Positions 35,448 through 45,202 are shown, counted from the stretch's first letter. The stretch is 64,000 bases of DNA from Natrialba sp. SSL1 (GCF_001861355.1 NZ_MASN01000052.1:124001-188000); one strand, 5' to 3'. Notes: generated by a model not told the origin, from the sequence alone. Numbers and translations: made by a program.

Positions 35448-36233
35448 TCAGCGATCCAGTTCCAGGACGACCGGCCGATGATCCGACAACTGCACATCGA
35501 GCACGTCACAGCGCGCCACGTCGAGCGACGGCGAGCAACAGAACAGATCGAGCTGTCGCGAGCTAACGAGCCAGTCGTCGAACGGGCGCGCCGGCACCGT
35601 CTCGCCCGGCACCTGTAACTCGAGTGCTGTTCGTTGCGTGAACTCACGCAGTTCCTCGGTCGCGGCGAAGGTGTTGAAATCGCCGGTGACGACGACCTGC
35701 CGCCCGTCAGCGCGGTCGCGGATTAGGGCTGCAAGTTCCGAGAGCTGGCGCGCTCTGCTCCGCGCGCCCAGCGAAAGGTGGACCATGAACAGGACCACGT
35801 CGGCGGCGGCTTCGATCTCGAGGACCAGTCGCTTGCGACCGACAGAGAGGTAGTGGGGAACGATCGTGGGATTGCGGTCGGCGCGTGAGAGCACGCCGTT
35901 GCCGAGCTGGCCGAAGAACGGCAGCGACTGGACGAGTCCGCTGTCGCCGTACTTGTTCGCGATTTCGCCGCCATAGGAGAGGCCGCGTCGGCGGAGTGAG
36001 TCACGTAGCGTCTGGAACTGTCCGTCCGTAATCGTGCGGTGAGAGCCACGGTCGATCTCGAGTAGCGAGACGACGTCGGGGCGTTCGCGCTCGATGAGCG
36101 AGACGAGTTGCTCGAACGCCTGTCGCTCGGCGACGGTGTCGCCAAGGGTGGCACCGATCGGTGGCGGGACGTAGCCGCCGAGGACGTTCTGGTAGCCGAG
36201 CAGATAGCCAGCGTTGCAAGAGAGGATTTTCAT
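35448..36233 (-). CDS. Endonuclease/exonuclease/phosphatase (EEP) family protein
   Basis: 261 residues from ATG 36233. EEP signatures: MKILSCNAGY at the N-terminus, SLLEIDRG (catalytic Glu), VVTGDFNTF and LSDHRPVVLEL (Asp-His). The family includes DNase I, AP endonucleases and sphingomyelinases. Same strand as the PLD-family gene downstream, so a two-gene unit acting on nucleic acid or lipid is possible. Confidence 0.85.
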   Translation of the reverse strand: MKILSCNAGYLLGYQNVLGGYVPPPIGATLGDTVAERQAFEQLVSLIERERPDVVSLLEIDRGSHRTITDGQFQTLRDSLRRRGLSYGGEIANKYGDSGLVQSLPFFGQLGNGVLSRADRNPTIVPHYLSVGRKRLVLEIEAAADVVLFMVHLSLGARSRARQLSELAALIRDRADGRQVVVTGDFNTFAATEELREFTQRTALELQVPGETVPARPFDDWLVSSRQLDLFCCSPSLDVARCDVLDVQLSDHRPVVLELDR

Positions 36234-36429
36234 TTGTATAGCAGCGAGCGGATGACGGATCAGAGGCCAGGGGAACGAGTGCAACGTGTGAATCACAACC
36301 CGGCGGATGCAGGTCGTCAGATCGTGACGCCATTCAGGTAGTGGTGCATATAACGATTACCCCGAGCACGGCCGACTCGTATGTGGACAGACGGAGACCG
36401 ACGGAGAGGACGATCGAGGACAGCGACCA

Positions 36430-37341
36430 CTACACGTCGGCTGGCACTGCGTCCTGTACAGGTTCCCACTCCTCGTCAGGATCGACTCGACCAGCACGGA
36501 CGGCGTTAAGAATAGCCCCGAGCAGCAAGCAAAAACCACCGAAGTAGACCCACGTCAGGATCAACAGCACGGCCCCTGCGATGCCGAACAGCGCGACACT
36601 CTCCGATGTCGCGACGTAGAGCCGGAAGCCAAGCGCCAGCACCGTCCAGGAGAGCGCCGCGAAGGCCGTCCCCGGGAGGACCTCGCGGGCCGAAACGTCC
36701 GCCTGCGGGAAGAGATAGTACATCGGGAAGAAGAGTACGGTGAGAAGCCCCAGGAGGATGACGCCGCTGACAAGCGTCGCCACCACGCCGCCGACAAAGA
36801 CCGAGACGCTGACACCGACGACGCTGACCAGCGCGACCCCGAGTGCAAGCGTCACGGTCAGCAACGCGGTGTTGAGCGCCGTCACGATCGTCACCGTCAT
36901 CACACTCCCGACGTACGACTGGTTCTTTCGAGAGCCGTAAATTCCCGTAAACGCGCTGTTGACCGCTTGAAAGAGCCGTGCGCCACTCCACAGCAAGATT
37001 GCCAGCGCGAGCACACCTGCCCGGGCCAGATCGACGCCTGCGCCGCCAGTCACCTCGCTTGCATCGGACGTGAGCATCCCCTCGAGTCCGGCTGCCTCCT
37101 CAATGGTCTCGAGGAGCGGTTCGAGTGCGTCGACGAGCGTCATACCGACGAGCAGGAGGATGACCAGCGGGACGAGCGTGTTGAACGCGTGGTAGGCAAG
37201 TCCCGCAGCGGTGACGCTGATCTGGCGTTGGCGCGCGACTGCAGCGACGGAGCGAGCGAGCGGGAGGAGAGCCGTCGGTCCGGGGGCGGGTGGTGGGTCG
37301 GATGTGGATTCAGGTGCACTCGAGTCGCTGCCAGAGGTCAT
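36430..37341 (-). CDS. YihY/BrkB family inner-membrane protein
   Basis: 303 residues with six hydrophobic helices. The family-typical AGLAYHAFNTLVPLVILLLVG is near the N-terminus, FQAVNSAFTGIYGSRKNQ mid-protein and AALSWTVLALGFRLYVA late. The N-terminal 30 residues are Ser/Pro-rich. It belongs to the UPF0761/BrkB group, membrane proteins without a firm function. A Thr/Pro minisatellite lies directly upstream. Confidence 0.88.
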   Translation of the reverse strand: MTSGSDSSAPESTSDPPPAPGPTALLPLARSVAAVARQRQISVTAAGLAYHAFNTLVPLVILLLVGMTLVDALEPLLETIEEAAGLEGMLTSDASEVTGGAGVDLARAGVLALAILLWSGARLFQAVNSAFTGIYGSRKNQSYVGSVMTVTIVTALNTALLTVTLALGVALVSVVGVSVSVFVGGVVATLVSGVILLGLLTVLFFPMYYLFPQADVSAREVLPGTAFAALSWTVLALGFRLYVATSESVALFGIAGAVLLILTWVYFGGFCLLLGAILNAVRAGRVDPDEEWEPVQDAVPADV

Positions 37342-37393
37342 GGCTGTCAGAAGGAGACAACGGTGGGGCAGAAGTGGTTGGTGGTGGTGACAG

Positions 37394-37532
37394 CGGGTGC
37401 TGGTGTTGCTGTTGGTGCTGGTGCCGGTGTTGCTGTTTCCGTTGGTGCCGGTGTTGCTGTTTCCGTTGGTGCCGGTGTCGCTGTTGATGTTGCTGTCGGT
37501 GTCGGTGTCGGTGCTGTCAGTATCGGTGCTGT
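37394..37532. repeat. Minisatellite based on a 24-bp GTTGGTGCCGG... unit
   Basis: An exact unit (37441-37464) is preceded by a 30-bp variant (37411-37440) and followed by degenerate copies ending in GGTGTC steps. On the minus strand the repeat would encode Thr-Ala-Thr-Pro-Ala-Pro-Thr-Glu units in a frame (37347-37625) that opens with GTG overlapping the ywbE stop. All three frames of the plus strand are also open because of the repeat. I treat coding as unproven. Confidence 0.6.
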
Positions 37533-37621
37533 CGCAACTGTTGTCGCTGCTAACAAGGCTGGTGCAGATGGTCGCACCGGTGCTGGTGGGGTGACTAGCC
37601 GTCCGTAGCTGAAGACGACGC

Positions 37622-37828
37622 TCACTCGTCGTGAACGACCGACTGGACGTGGCCGACGACGCCGCTTTTCAGTTCGACCTTCGGACCGGCCGGATCGTCC
37701 TCATAGATCGTGCCGATCTCGCCGATGATCGGCTCCTGGTCCTCCGATTCAACGTCTTGATCGCCCTGGACGATTTCGACGGTGATCCCCTGGCGGAGTT
37801 CCTCCGCGGTTGGTCGATCGCTGGACAT
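37622..37828 (-). CDS. YwbE family (DUF2196) protein
   Basis: 68 residues. Pattern ELRQGITVEIVQGDQDVE...GEIGTIYEDDPAGPKVELKSGVVGHVQSVV fits the YwbE family, a small beta-barrel-like fold found in bacteria and haloarchaea. Biochemical role unknown. Located between msrB and brkB on the same strand. Confidence 0.85.
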   Translation of the reverse strand: MSSDRPTAEELRQGITVEIVQGDQDVESEDQEPIIGEIGTIYEDDPAGPKVELKSGVVGHVQSVVHDE

Positions 37829-37959
37829 AGACGTTGGTGGGACAGGTCGCTCGAAAAGGGTGGTGCCTGCGTTTGCGTTTGCGTTCGCGGTGGCAGGGTG
37901 GAGTGAAACGGCTCAGGGTCCAGGTTTCGGTTTCGTCCTCGGACCTCAATTCACAGTCC

Positions 37960-38403
37960 TTAGTCCTCAGTCTCTTCGTCCTCGAAATCCAGCGCAACGG
38001 AGTTGATACAGTAGCGCTTGCCGGTCGGCTCCGGCCCGTCCTCAAAGACGTGGCCGAGGTGGCCGTCGCAGTTGGCACAGAGGACCTCCGTGCGTTGCAT
38101 CCCGTGGCTGGTGTCGCGTCGCGTCTCGATCCGGTCGTCGTCGACGTCGTAGAAGCTCGGCCAGCCGCAGCCGGAGTCGTACTTCGTGTCGCCGTCGAAC
38201 AGTTCGGCCCCGCAGCCGGCACACTCGTAGCTGCCGTCGGCCTTGTGGTCGACGTACTCGCCGCTGAAGGGAGCCTCGGTGCCCGCCTCACGAAGGACTC
38301 GGTACTCCTCCTCGTCGAGTTCTGCGCGCCACTCCGCGTCGCTCTTGTCGTTCGCCGGTCGCTGTTCCGACGCTGCTGCGCGCTCGCGGTCGTCGTTTCC
38401 CAT
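37960..38403 (-). CDS. msrB: Peptide-methionine (R)-S-oxide reductase
   Basis: 147 residues from ATG 38403. Zn-binding pairs C61-x2-C64 and C109-x2-C112, catalytic Cys C132 in [13 protein letters not shown], and GWPSFYD for substrate binding. It reduces methionine-R-sulfoxide in proteins, an oxidative-damage defence in the cytoplasm. The second resolving Cys found in many MsrBs is not obvious, so regeneration may rely on another thiol. Confidence 0.94.
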   Translation of the reverse strand: MGNDDRERAAASEQRPANDKSDAEWRAELDEEEYRVLREAGTEAPFSGEYVDHKADGSYECAGCGAELFDGDTKYDSGCGWPSFYDVDDDRIETRRDTSHGMQRTEVLCANCDGHLGHVFEDGPEPTGKRYCINSVALDFEDEETED

Positions 38404-38535
38404 GCGTCTAGCAAGAACTGAGACGGCCAAGAGTCTGTTGTAACACGACGTCGGTACGCCGGTTCGATGCCTCGCAAGTAGGTCGGTTCTCAGTCGGCTG
38501 TTGGGTGCCCCAGCGTTCGTCCACGACTTCCACGA

Positions 38536-38697
38536 CTACCTGCTCGTAATGACGTCCGTGCTCTCGCAGTCCGGACACTGCGTCATGCGACCGAGTTTCG
38601 GGACGGTGATTCGATGCCACTGGTCGTCCCCGCCGGGGGCTTCGAAGCCACACCGCCGGCACCGCGACTGGCCACGGGATGTTGGTGTGCTGGCCAT
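38536..38697 (-). CDS. Small zinc-ribbon protein
   Basis: 53 residues from ATG 38697. Two CxxC knuckles, CRRCGF and CPDC, frame a central segment with WHRITVPKLGRMTQ. Conserved in style with many small haloarchaeal zinc-finger proteins. Divergent from the downstream TIGR00300 gene. Function unknown. Confidence 0.65.
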   Translation of the reverse strand: MASTPTSRGQSRCRRCGFEAPGGDDQWHRITVPKLGRMTQCPDCESTDVITSR

Positions 38698-38849
38698 GTG
38701 TGACAGTATGGCAAAAGCGGGCATATAGGTTGGTACTCTCACGCACACTGATACGCGCGAGGATGGGGGTGCGACAGTGATAACACAAACCGGCACAACA
38801 CTGGCCGAAGACACACACCTTGACGGTGATCGCCCGCCAACTCGTCCCA

Positions 38850-40178
38850 ATGACTGTTTCCCAGACCGTCGAACTCGAGGGCCACATCATCGACTCCGGG
38901 TCGATGGGCCACTGTTTCGGGGCCGTCATGGAGATGGGCGGCGAGTTCGAAGTCGAGGAGTTCGAAGTCGGCCGTCACAAGCACGACGAGACGTACTGCC
39001 GGATGACCGTCACCGCGGAGACGCCGGCGGACCTCCGCGCGATCCTCCACGAACTCAACCAGCAGGGCGCGACCGTGACCGACCCACGGGACGCGACCAT
39101 CGAGCCTGCGCCGGACGACCAGGTCGTCCCGGTCGACTTCTACTCGACGACGAACCACCCTACTTACGTCCGCGTCAACGGCGACTGGGTGGAGGTCGAG
39201 GATATCGAGATGGATTGTGCGCTCGTCGTCGAGAAAAATGGTGGTGAGAGTGACGGCGATGGCGGTGACAGCAGCGACGACGATGGCAGCGACAGCAGCG
39301 ATAGCAATACCGACAGCGCCGAACCACGAGTCTACACCAAAGTCTTAAACGCCGTCGAGGAAGGCGACCTCGTCGTCACCGGCGAGAGCGGCATCCGCGT
39401 CGAACCGCCCGAGCGCCCGCGCAACGGCGGCGGCTCCTTCGGCTTCATGCAAGGCGGCGTCTCCAGCGAACGACCGTCCAAATCGCTGATCGAGGAAATC
39501 GCCGACGAGATGCGCGACGTACGCGAGAACGACGGCACCGTGCTCGCCGTCTGCGGCCCCGCGATCGTCCACTCGGGAGGACGCAACGCCCTCGCCGAAC
39601 TCGTTCGAGAGGGGTACGTCGACGCGATCAGCGCGGGCAACGGCTTCGCCGTCCACGACCTGGAGCGAGACCTCTACGGTACCTCCCTCGGCGTCGACAC
39701 CGAGAGCCTCGAACACCCACGGAAGGGACACAAACACCACATCTACACGATCAGCGAAATCGTCCGCCACGGCGGCATCCCCGAGGCCGTCGACGCCGGC
39801 GTCGTCGACGAGGGCGTGATGTACGAGTGTGTCCAAAACGACGTCCCCTACGTGCTTGCTGGCTCGATCCGCGACGACGGCCCGTTGCCCGATACCATCA
39901 CGGACGCGATCGAGGCACAGGATGCAATCCGCAAGCAGGCCCAGGACGCCGACCTCGTGCTCATGCTCTCGACGCTCTTGCACTCCGTCGCCGTCGGCAA
40001 CTGCCTGCCGTCGACGACCAAAACCGTCTGCGTCGACATCAACCCCGCAACCGTCACCCAACTGCTCGACCGCGGCAGCGCACAGGCCATCGGCCTCGTC
40101 ACCGACATCGGCGCGTTCCTCCCGATGCTCACCGACGAGTTACTCGAGTCCGACTCGAGTGAGTCCAGTTCGAATTGA
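38850..40178 (+). CDS. TIGR00300/LOR-SDH family protein (archaeal ornithine cyclodeaminase type)
   Basis: 442 residues from ATG 38850. N-terminal domain SQTVELEGHIIDSGSMGHCFGAVMEMGG (about 1-110) is the LOR/SDH bifunctional-enzyme conserved region. The C-terminal part (about 150-420) has the NAD-binding fold with AVCGPAIVHSGGRNALAELV and VCVDINPATVTQLLDRGSAQA. Characterised methanogen members convert ornithine to proline using NAD+; that is the best guess here. An inserted acidic Gly/Ser/Asp stretch (about 130-165) separates the two parts. Confidence 0.83.
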   Translation: MTVSQTVELEGHIIDSGSMGHCFGAVMEMGGEFEVEEFEVGRHKHDETYCRMTVTAETPADLRAILHELNQQGATVTDPRDATIEPAPDDQVVPVDFYSTTNHPTYVRVNGDWVEVEDIEMDCALVVEKNGGESDGDGGDSSDDDGSDSSDSNTDSAEPRVYTKVLNAVEEGDLVVTGESGIRVEPPERPRNGGGSFGFMQGGVSSERPSKSLIEEIADEMRDVRENDGTVLAVCGPAIVHSGGRNALAELVREGYVDAISAGNGFAVHDLERDLYGTSLGVDTESLEHPRKGHKHHIYTISEIVRHGGIPEAVDAGVVDEGVMYECVQNDVPYVLAGSIRDDGPLPDTITDAIEAQDAIRKQAQDADLVLMLSTLLHSVAVGNCLPSTTKTVCVDINPATVTQLLDRGSAQAIGLVTDIGAFLPMLTDELLESDSSESSSN

Positions 40179-40274
40179 ACTCCCAGAGAGCCAGCTGGCG
40201 ATTCCATCCGAGTTCGCTCGTCCGTCAATTCGTTGGCCCGCGATCTGACGCTCCGTCGAACTGCAGTCAGGGCA

Positions 40275-40284
40275 AGGTATTTTA
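40275..40284 (+). promoter_or_regulatory. Strong TATA box upstream of crtB
   Basis: ATTTTATATC at about 40275-40284, 85 bp ahead of the crtB ATG, is the clearest TATA element in this region. It predicts a transcript start near 40305 and a leader of about 65 nt. Confidence 0.5.
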
Positions 40285-40369
40285 TATCGTACTGTGGTAC
40301 CTCGTATCCATCACCTGTCAGCGGCCAGTGGGTCGGAACCGACGCCTGTGATCGTGACACGGAGGGAGG

Positions 40370-41326
40370 ATGCAACAGGAACACATCGACGCCAGCAAGC
40401 AGATTCAGCGACGGACCGGAAAGACGTTTTACCTCGCAACCAAATTCCTGCCCCAGCGCGTCCGCCACGCGACGCACGTCCTGTACGCCTTCTTCCGCAT
40501 CGCCGACGAAATCGTCGACGACGCAGAGGGCGTACCTCCCGAAACCCAGCGCGCCGAACTCGAGTCCCTCCGCGCACAGGCACTCGGCGAGACCGACCCC
40601 GAGGACCCGGTTCTCGAGGCGTTCCAGACGCTCTGTGAGCGCTACGAGATTTCGAACGAAGAGATCAACGTCTTCATCGACGCGATGGCGACCGACATCA
40701 CGAAGAGCCGTTACGAAACCGCCGCCGAACTCGATGACTATATGCGCGGCTCCGCGGCCGCCGTCGGCGTCATGATGACCGCGATCATGAAACCCGAGTT
40801 CCCCGAAACCGCCCGTCCGCACGCCATCAAACTCGGCGAAGCCTTCCAGTTGACCAACTTTCTGCGCGACGTACGCGAGGATATCCTCGACCGCGACCGG
40901 ATCTACCTCCCGCAAGAAACGCTCCACAAACACGGTGTCGCGGACGAGCAGATCGCGGCACTCGAGTTCGACGAGTCGTTCGCGGCGGCGATGGCAGCGG
41001 AGTTACAGCGGACGGAGGCGCGGTACCGGGCGGGGGTGGCGGGGATTCGCTACCTACCGGACGATTGCCAGTTCCCGGTGCTCGTCGCGGCGGTGCTCTA
41101 CGCGGAGCACCACGCGCTGATTCGTGCGCAGGGCTACGACGTGCTCACGTCGGAGCCGTCGCTGTCGACGGCGCGAAAGCTTCGGTGCGTCCTCCAGACG
41201 CGCTGGCACTGGCAGTGGAATCGCGATCCGGAGGCGGTGTTTCAGCGCGTTTCAGCCGTTCCCGCTGCTGACGCGAGCAGGGAGATGCGACACACCGAAC
41301 ACGGTGAGCGTACGCCGATTCAGTGA
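40370..41326 (+). CDS. crtB: Phytoene synthase
   Basis: 318 residues. The two Asp-rich motifs of squalene/phytoene synthases are visible: ADEIVDDAEG (first) and LRDVREDILDRDRIYLP (second). RGSAAAVGVMM and AFQLTNFLRD are also typical. It joins two geranylgeranyl diphosphates into phytoene, the first committed step of carotenoid synthesis. Convergent with the bacterioruberin genes to the right. Confidence 0.92.
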   Translation: MQQEHIDASKQIQRRTGKTFYLATKFLPQRVRHATHVLYAFFRIADEIVDDAEGVPPETQRAELESLRAQALGETDPEDPVLEAFQTLCERYEISNEEINVFIDAMATDITKSRYETAAELDDYMRGSAAAVGVMMTAIMKPEFPETARPHAIKLGEAFQLTNFLRDVREDILDRDRIYLPQETLHKHGVADEQIAALEFDESFAAAMAAELQRTEARYRAGVAGIRYLPDDCQFPVLVAAVLYAEHHALIRAQGYDVLTSEPSLSTARKLRCVLQTRWHWQWNRDPEAVFQRVSAVPAADASREMRHTEHGERTPIQ

Positions 41327-41349
41327 CGGCCGGATGACCCCAGGTCGGT

Positions 41350-42321
41350 TCAGGTAGGAACTGCCGTCCGGAGCAGATCACGATCGTACCGGCCTGTGCT
41401 GAACAGTCCAAGGCAGAACAGGCCAGCGATGGCAGCGGGGACCCAGTTGCCGTAGAGCAGGTTGATCGACCCCCACAGCAGGACGAAGCTCACCAGATCG
41501 TCGAGGATGAACTCACAGGAGCGGACGCGATCGAGTAGTGCCTCGCGGTCGAACGCGAGGTCGACGAGCACGACCGCGATGGTCCCAGAGAGCAGCCAGC
41601 CGAGGTAGTTCGACACCGGAACGCCGTAGTAGACCCCTGCTGGGATAAACTCCCAGAAGCCAATCGCGACGGCCGCAGGATCGAGCACGAGGTCGACGGC
41701 GATCACCGCCGTGACGGCACCAGCCAGCCTGAGGACAGGATTGTGGTGTCGCTCACCGAGCACCAGTAGCGTCAACAGATAGGCGTTGAGCACCAGCGGG
41801 ATGAAAAACAGCGGTAGCGCCAGTGGTACCTCGCCGAGGAGCATCGGCCCGAGCTGGATCGTATACTCGAACGCGCCGTAGGGCCAGTCGGTCCGCACGC
41901 CGACGATTTCGATCGCGTACGTGTACGCAGTTAACAGACCGAGACAGCCGAGCGCCCACCAGCCGATCCGAGGCAAAAGCCCGACGAGCAGCGGCGAGCG
42001 CATCACGGCGGTCCCGAAGAGCAACAGCAGCGGGTTGTACGCGAGGGGTTCCGGCAACAGCCCGAGATCACTCGCCACGAGCGTCACCGCACCGATGACC
42101 GGGAATACCACCGCGATGGTGAATCGGTTCTCACGGATGATGGACTCGAGTCGGTGCTGGAGCACAGCGCGCGAGCCCTCGCCGGCTCGAGTTGGAGTGG
42201 TTGGGGTCGAGGGGGACGAGGAGGGAGAGCCAGGAGTAGCGGTCGAGCCAGATTCAGAGCCAGAGGTCGAGGGAGACTCCGGCGACGTGCTCGCTTCCGA
42301 GCCCGAGTCCGGACTATCCAT
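41350..42321 (-). CDS. cruF: Bisanhydrobacterioruberin hydratase
   Basis: 323 residues, multi-spanning membrane protein of the CruF/DUF422 carotenoid-hydratase family. GVRTDWPYGAFEYTIQLGPMLLGEVPLALPLFFIPLVLNAYLL is characteristic. It adds water to the ends of bisanhydrobacterioruberin to give bacterioruberin. The N-terminal 45 residues are a Ser/Thr/Pro/Glu low-complexity tail not expected for the family. Starts within the end of lyeJ (8-bp overlap). Confidence 0.9.
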   Translation of the reverse strand: MDSPDSGSEASTSPESPSTSGSESGSTATPGSPSSSPSTPTTPTRAGEGSRAVLQHRLESIIRENRFTIAVVFPVIGAVTLVASDLGLLPEPLAYNPLLLLFGTAVMRSPLLVGLLPRIGWWALGCLGLLTAYTYAIEIVGVRTDWPYGAFEYTIQLGPMLLGEVPLALPLFFIPLVLNAYLLTLLVLGERHHNPVLRLAGAVTAVIAVDLVLDPAAVAIGFWEFIPAGVYYGVPVSNYLGWLLSGTIAVVLVDLAFDREALLDRVRSCEFILDDLVSFVLLWGSINLLYGNWVPAAIAGLFCLGLFSTGRYDRDLLRTAVPT

Positions 42322-43336
42322 AGAGCATCACCCAGAGGCCGCCCATAGTCATCGCCGCGCCGACGACAGTGTTGATCGCCGGAAACCACCAGTAGGCGCG
42401 GTCGACGTCGATTCTGGTCGCGACGATAGTGGCGACGAGTGCCGGATAGACCAGTAACAGCGCACCGAGGCGCACGTCGAGCGCGGCGAACGCGCCCGCG
42501 CTGCCCAGCCAGCAGGCAGCACAGTAGCCGTACGTCCACGTTTCACCGAGGACGGTCGCAGTCGTACGGATCCCGGTCTCCCGGTCGGGTGCGATATCGG
42601 GAATCGCAGAGAACGTGTGCATTCCCATCGCCCAGAGCCAGGCACCTACAACGGCGAGCACTGGAGGCTGCGTGCCAGCGACCGCAGCATAGGCTGCCGC
42701 TCCCGGCGCGATGTAGAGCCCGTTCGAGACCGAGTCGAGGAACGGCGTTGTCTTGAACCGAACCGGCGGCGCGCTGTAGGCTGCGCCGAGAACGAGGAAG
42801 ACGGCGATCCAGGGCCACGCCGCGCTCGGCACGAGCGGAACGAGGACGACTGCCAGCGCCGCACAGAGCGCAACGGCGACCGGCACGTACCCCTGGCCGC
42901 GGTAGCGCGCTTCCCGTTCGTCGGCCGCTTTCTTCGGGTTCTTCGCGTCTATCTCGCGGTCGTAGATGTCGTTGATTCCGTAGAGGAACACGTTCGCCGG
43001 TACGAGGAAGTACGCGAACAGCGCGACCGTCGCGAGCGTGACCAGGTCACCTGTGCCCTCAGCCGCGTAGGCGATGCCCACCAGCACGGGTCCGGCGAGG
43101 TAGAACCAGAATCGCGGGCGCGAGAGCGTGAACAGGTACGAGAGCGACTCGAAACCGCCTCGGCCAGCGGTCTCGCTGGCTCCGCTGGTATTCCCGTTGT
43201 CAGCACTGGCTGAAGGGGTGCTGTCGTCCGATACGTCGTCCGCACGAGAGGATGGAGAAAGCAGAGCGGTACTCGAGTCCCCCTCCACACGCAATCCCAT
43301 CCTCGCAAGTCCAAGTATGCTCTCAGGCACTCCCAT
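42314..43336 (-). CDS. lyeJ: Lycopene elongase/hydratase (UbiA prenyltransferase)
   Basis: 340 residues. UbiA-type Asp-rich motif NDIYDREIDAKNPKKA for Mg-diphosphate binding, a second Asp cluster around IPDIAPDRETGI, and about eight hydrophobic helices. It transfers C5 dimethylallyl units onto lycopene, giving the C50 skeleton of bacterioruberin. The first 50 residues are a polar extension. It overlaps crtD by 14 bp and cruF by 8 bp, so the three are translated as one unit. Confidence 0.92.
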   Translation of the reverse strand: MGVPESILGLARMGLRVEGDSSTALLSPSSRADDVSDDSTPSASADNGNTSGASETAGRGGFESLSYLFTLSRPRFWFYLAGPVLVGIAYAAEGTGDLVTLATVALFAYFLVPANVFLYGINDIYDREIDAKNPKKAADEREARYRGQGYVPVAVALCAALAVVLVPLVPSAAWPWIAVFLVLGAAYSAPPVRFKTTPFLDSVSNGLYIAPGAAAYAAVAGTQPPVLAVVGAWLWAMGMHTFSAIPDIAPDRETGIRTTATVLGETWTYGYCAACWLGSAGAFAALDVRLGALLLVYPALVATIVATRIDVDRAYWWFPAINTVVGAAMTMGGLWVMLYG

Positions 43337-44906
43337 GATCCTCCAGTACGGCCTCAGCCGTCAGCTCGCCGCTGATCAGACACATCGGGACGCCGATTCC
43401 CGGCGTGGTATCGGCCCCGGTGAAATAGAGCCCGTCGACCTGCTTCGAGCGGTGTGGCGGACGGAACAGGGCCGTCTGTCTGAGCGTGTGGGCGAGCCCG
43501 AGTGCGGTCCCGTCGTAGCTGTTGTACCGACTGGCGAAGTCGGAGACACAGAAGTCCTCCTCGAAGACGATCCGATCGCGGAGGCTGGTTCCCGTGTACG
43601 TCTCGATATCGTCGAGGATGAGATCCCGATACTGGTCGCGCATTTCGGGGGTGTCCTCGAGTCCCGGTGCGATCGGGACGAGGACGAACAGCGCGCTGTG
43701 GCCGTCGGGCGCGACGGTGTCGTCGGTTTCGGAGGGGACACAGAGGTAGTACGCCGGGTCCTCGGGCCACTGCGGATCATCGAAGATCTGGCCGAAGTGC
43801 TCCTCCCAGTCGGTCGGGAGGACGAGCGTGTGGTGGGCAAGCTCGTCGACATCGCCCTCGACACCGAGATAGAGCAAGAACGCAGAGGGGGCGTAAGTTC
43901 GGGACTCCCAGTAGTCGGCGTCGTAGCCGCGCCGTTCGGGCGTGAGCAGTTCCTGTTCGGCATGCGCGTAATCGGTGTTGCTCACCACCAGATCCGGCCG
44001 GAGCGGCCCGTCGGTCGTCTCGACGAGGAACGCCCCTGTCCGGCCCTTGATTGTCGTCACCGGTCGCCCGGTATCGTACTGGACACCGAGTTCGCGGCCG
44101 AGCTCGACGAAGGCGTCGATGACGGCACCGATCCCGCCCTCGGGATACCAGACGCCGAGGTTGAAATCGACGTGGCTCATCAGGTTGTACAGCGCCGGCG
44201 TGTTCGACGGCGAGCCGCCGAGGAAGACCAGCGTGTACTGCATGATCTGTTGTAACTGTGGATGGTCGAAGTAGTCCTCGACGTGGCCCTGCATCGATCC
44301 GAGCAACGAGAGCCCGCGTGCCTGCCGCGCAACGGCCGGGTCGATGTAATCTCGCAGCCGCGGCCGATCCTCGTAGACGAAGTGCTCCATACCAACCTCG
44401 TAATTCTCTCGAGATTTCTCGAGGTAACGCTCGAGTGCCTCACCAGCGCCGTCTTCGTACATCTCGAACAGTTCCTTCGTTCGCTCCAGTTCCGGTGTGA
44501 TGTCGATTCGGTCGCCCGGAATCTGGGCCGAGGCCGTCATCGCGGTTGTCGCTGGGGGGCTTCCATCTGTTCGTACTCGAGTCCCGTCTGATTCGAGACC
44601 CGGGCTTGTGTTCTCTTTGAAGAAAATTCGGTAGTGGGGATCGAGGTGCGTAAGGTCGTAGTAGTCCGTTGGCGTTCGATCGAAGGTGGCGAAGAATCGC
44701 TCGAAGACATCGGGCATCAGATACCAGGATGGACCCATGTCGAACCGGAAGCCGTCGCGTTCGAGGCGGCTCGCACGGCCGCCGAGTTGGTCGTTTTTTT
44801 CGACGACGCGAACGTCAGCGCCGGCGTCGGCGAGGTAGCAAGCGGTAGAGAGGCCGCCGACACCGGCTCCGACGACGACGACGGAGCTCCCGGAGAGTGG
44901 TTGCAT
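43323..44906 (-). CDS. crtD: Carotenoid 3,4-desaturase (CrtI/CrtD family)
   Basis: 527 residues. FAD-binding motif VVVGAGVGGLSTACYLADAGADVRVVE at the N-terminus, FDMGPSWYLMPDVF and a C-terminal GADTTPGIGVPMCLISGELTAE. Position first in the crtD-lyeJ-cruF order known from Haloarcula japonica bacterioruberin synthesis points to the 3,4-desaturase rather than phytoene desaturase, though CrtI activity cannot be excluded. A Ser/Thr/Ala stretch near residue 120 is inserted. Confidence 0.88.
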   Translation of the reverse strand: MQPLSGSSVVVVGAGVGGLSTACYLADAGADVRVVEKNDQLGGRASRLERDGFRFDMGPSWYLMPDVFERFFATFDRTPTDYYDLTHLDPHYRIFFKENTSPGLESDGTRVRTDGSPPATTAMTASAQIPGDRIDITPELERTKELFEMYEDGAGEALERYLEKSRENYEVGMEHFVYEDRPRLRDYIDPAVARQARGLSLLGSMQGHVEDYFDHPQLQQIMQYTLVFLGGSPSNTPALYNLMSHVDFNLGVWYPEGGIGAVIDAFVELGRELGVQYDTGRPVTTIKGRTGAFLVETTDGPLRPDLVVSNTDYAHAEQELLTPERRGYDADYWESRTYAPSAFLLYLGVEGDVDELAHHTLVLPTDWEEHFGQIFDDPQWPEDPAYYLCVPSETDDTVAPDGHSALFVLVPIAPGLEDTPEMRDQYRDLILDDIETYTGTSLRDRIVFEEDFCVSDFASRYNSYDGTALGLAHTLRQTALFRPPHRSKQVDGLYFTGADTTPGIGVPMCLISGELTAEAVLEDHGSA

Positions 44907-45202
44907 AGTCGACCTGACTCTCGGTGGAGTGAAAAACCTAGGTCCTGACAGTGTGGGGCGCGAGGCGATAACGGGACGCCTTCTGGAGAAATAGCTGCTG
45001 CTGTGGTCGATCCGATTGGGTAACTCGAGGGCCGGAAACAGCTACGGTGTGATGGTATCGACCCTATTGCAAGACACGTTCGCGAGTGGGGGAGCGGCGG
45101 CTCTGTGGGGTGTAAGGGCGGATGTGAACGTGGCTGGAGCTATGGGTCCAACGCGGATATGGGTATAGAGATCAGCGCAGCGCTACTGCCACCGAAGTAT
45201 AA

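Noticed and set aside
37397-37594. Hydrophobic Leu/Val frame on the plus strand
   Set aside because: Produced by the minisatellite; the periodic composition does not resemble real membrane helices.
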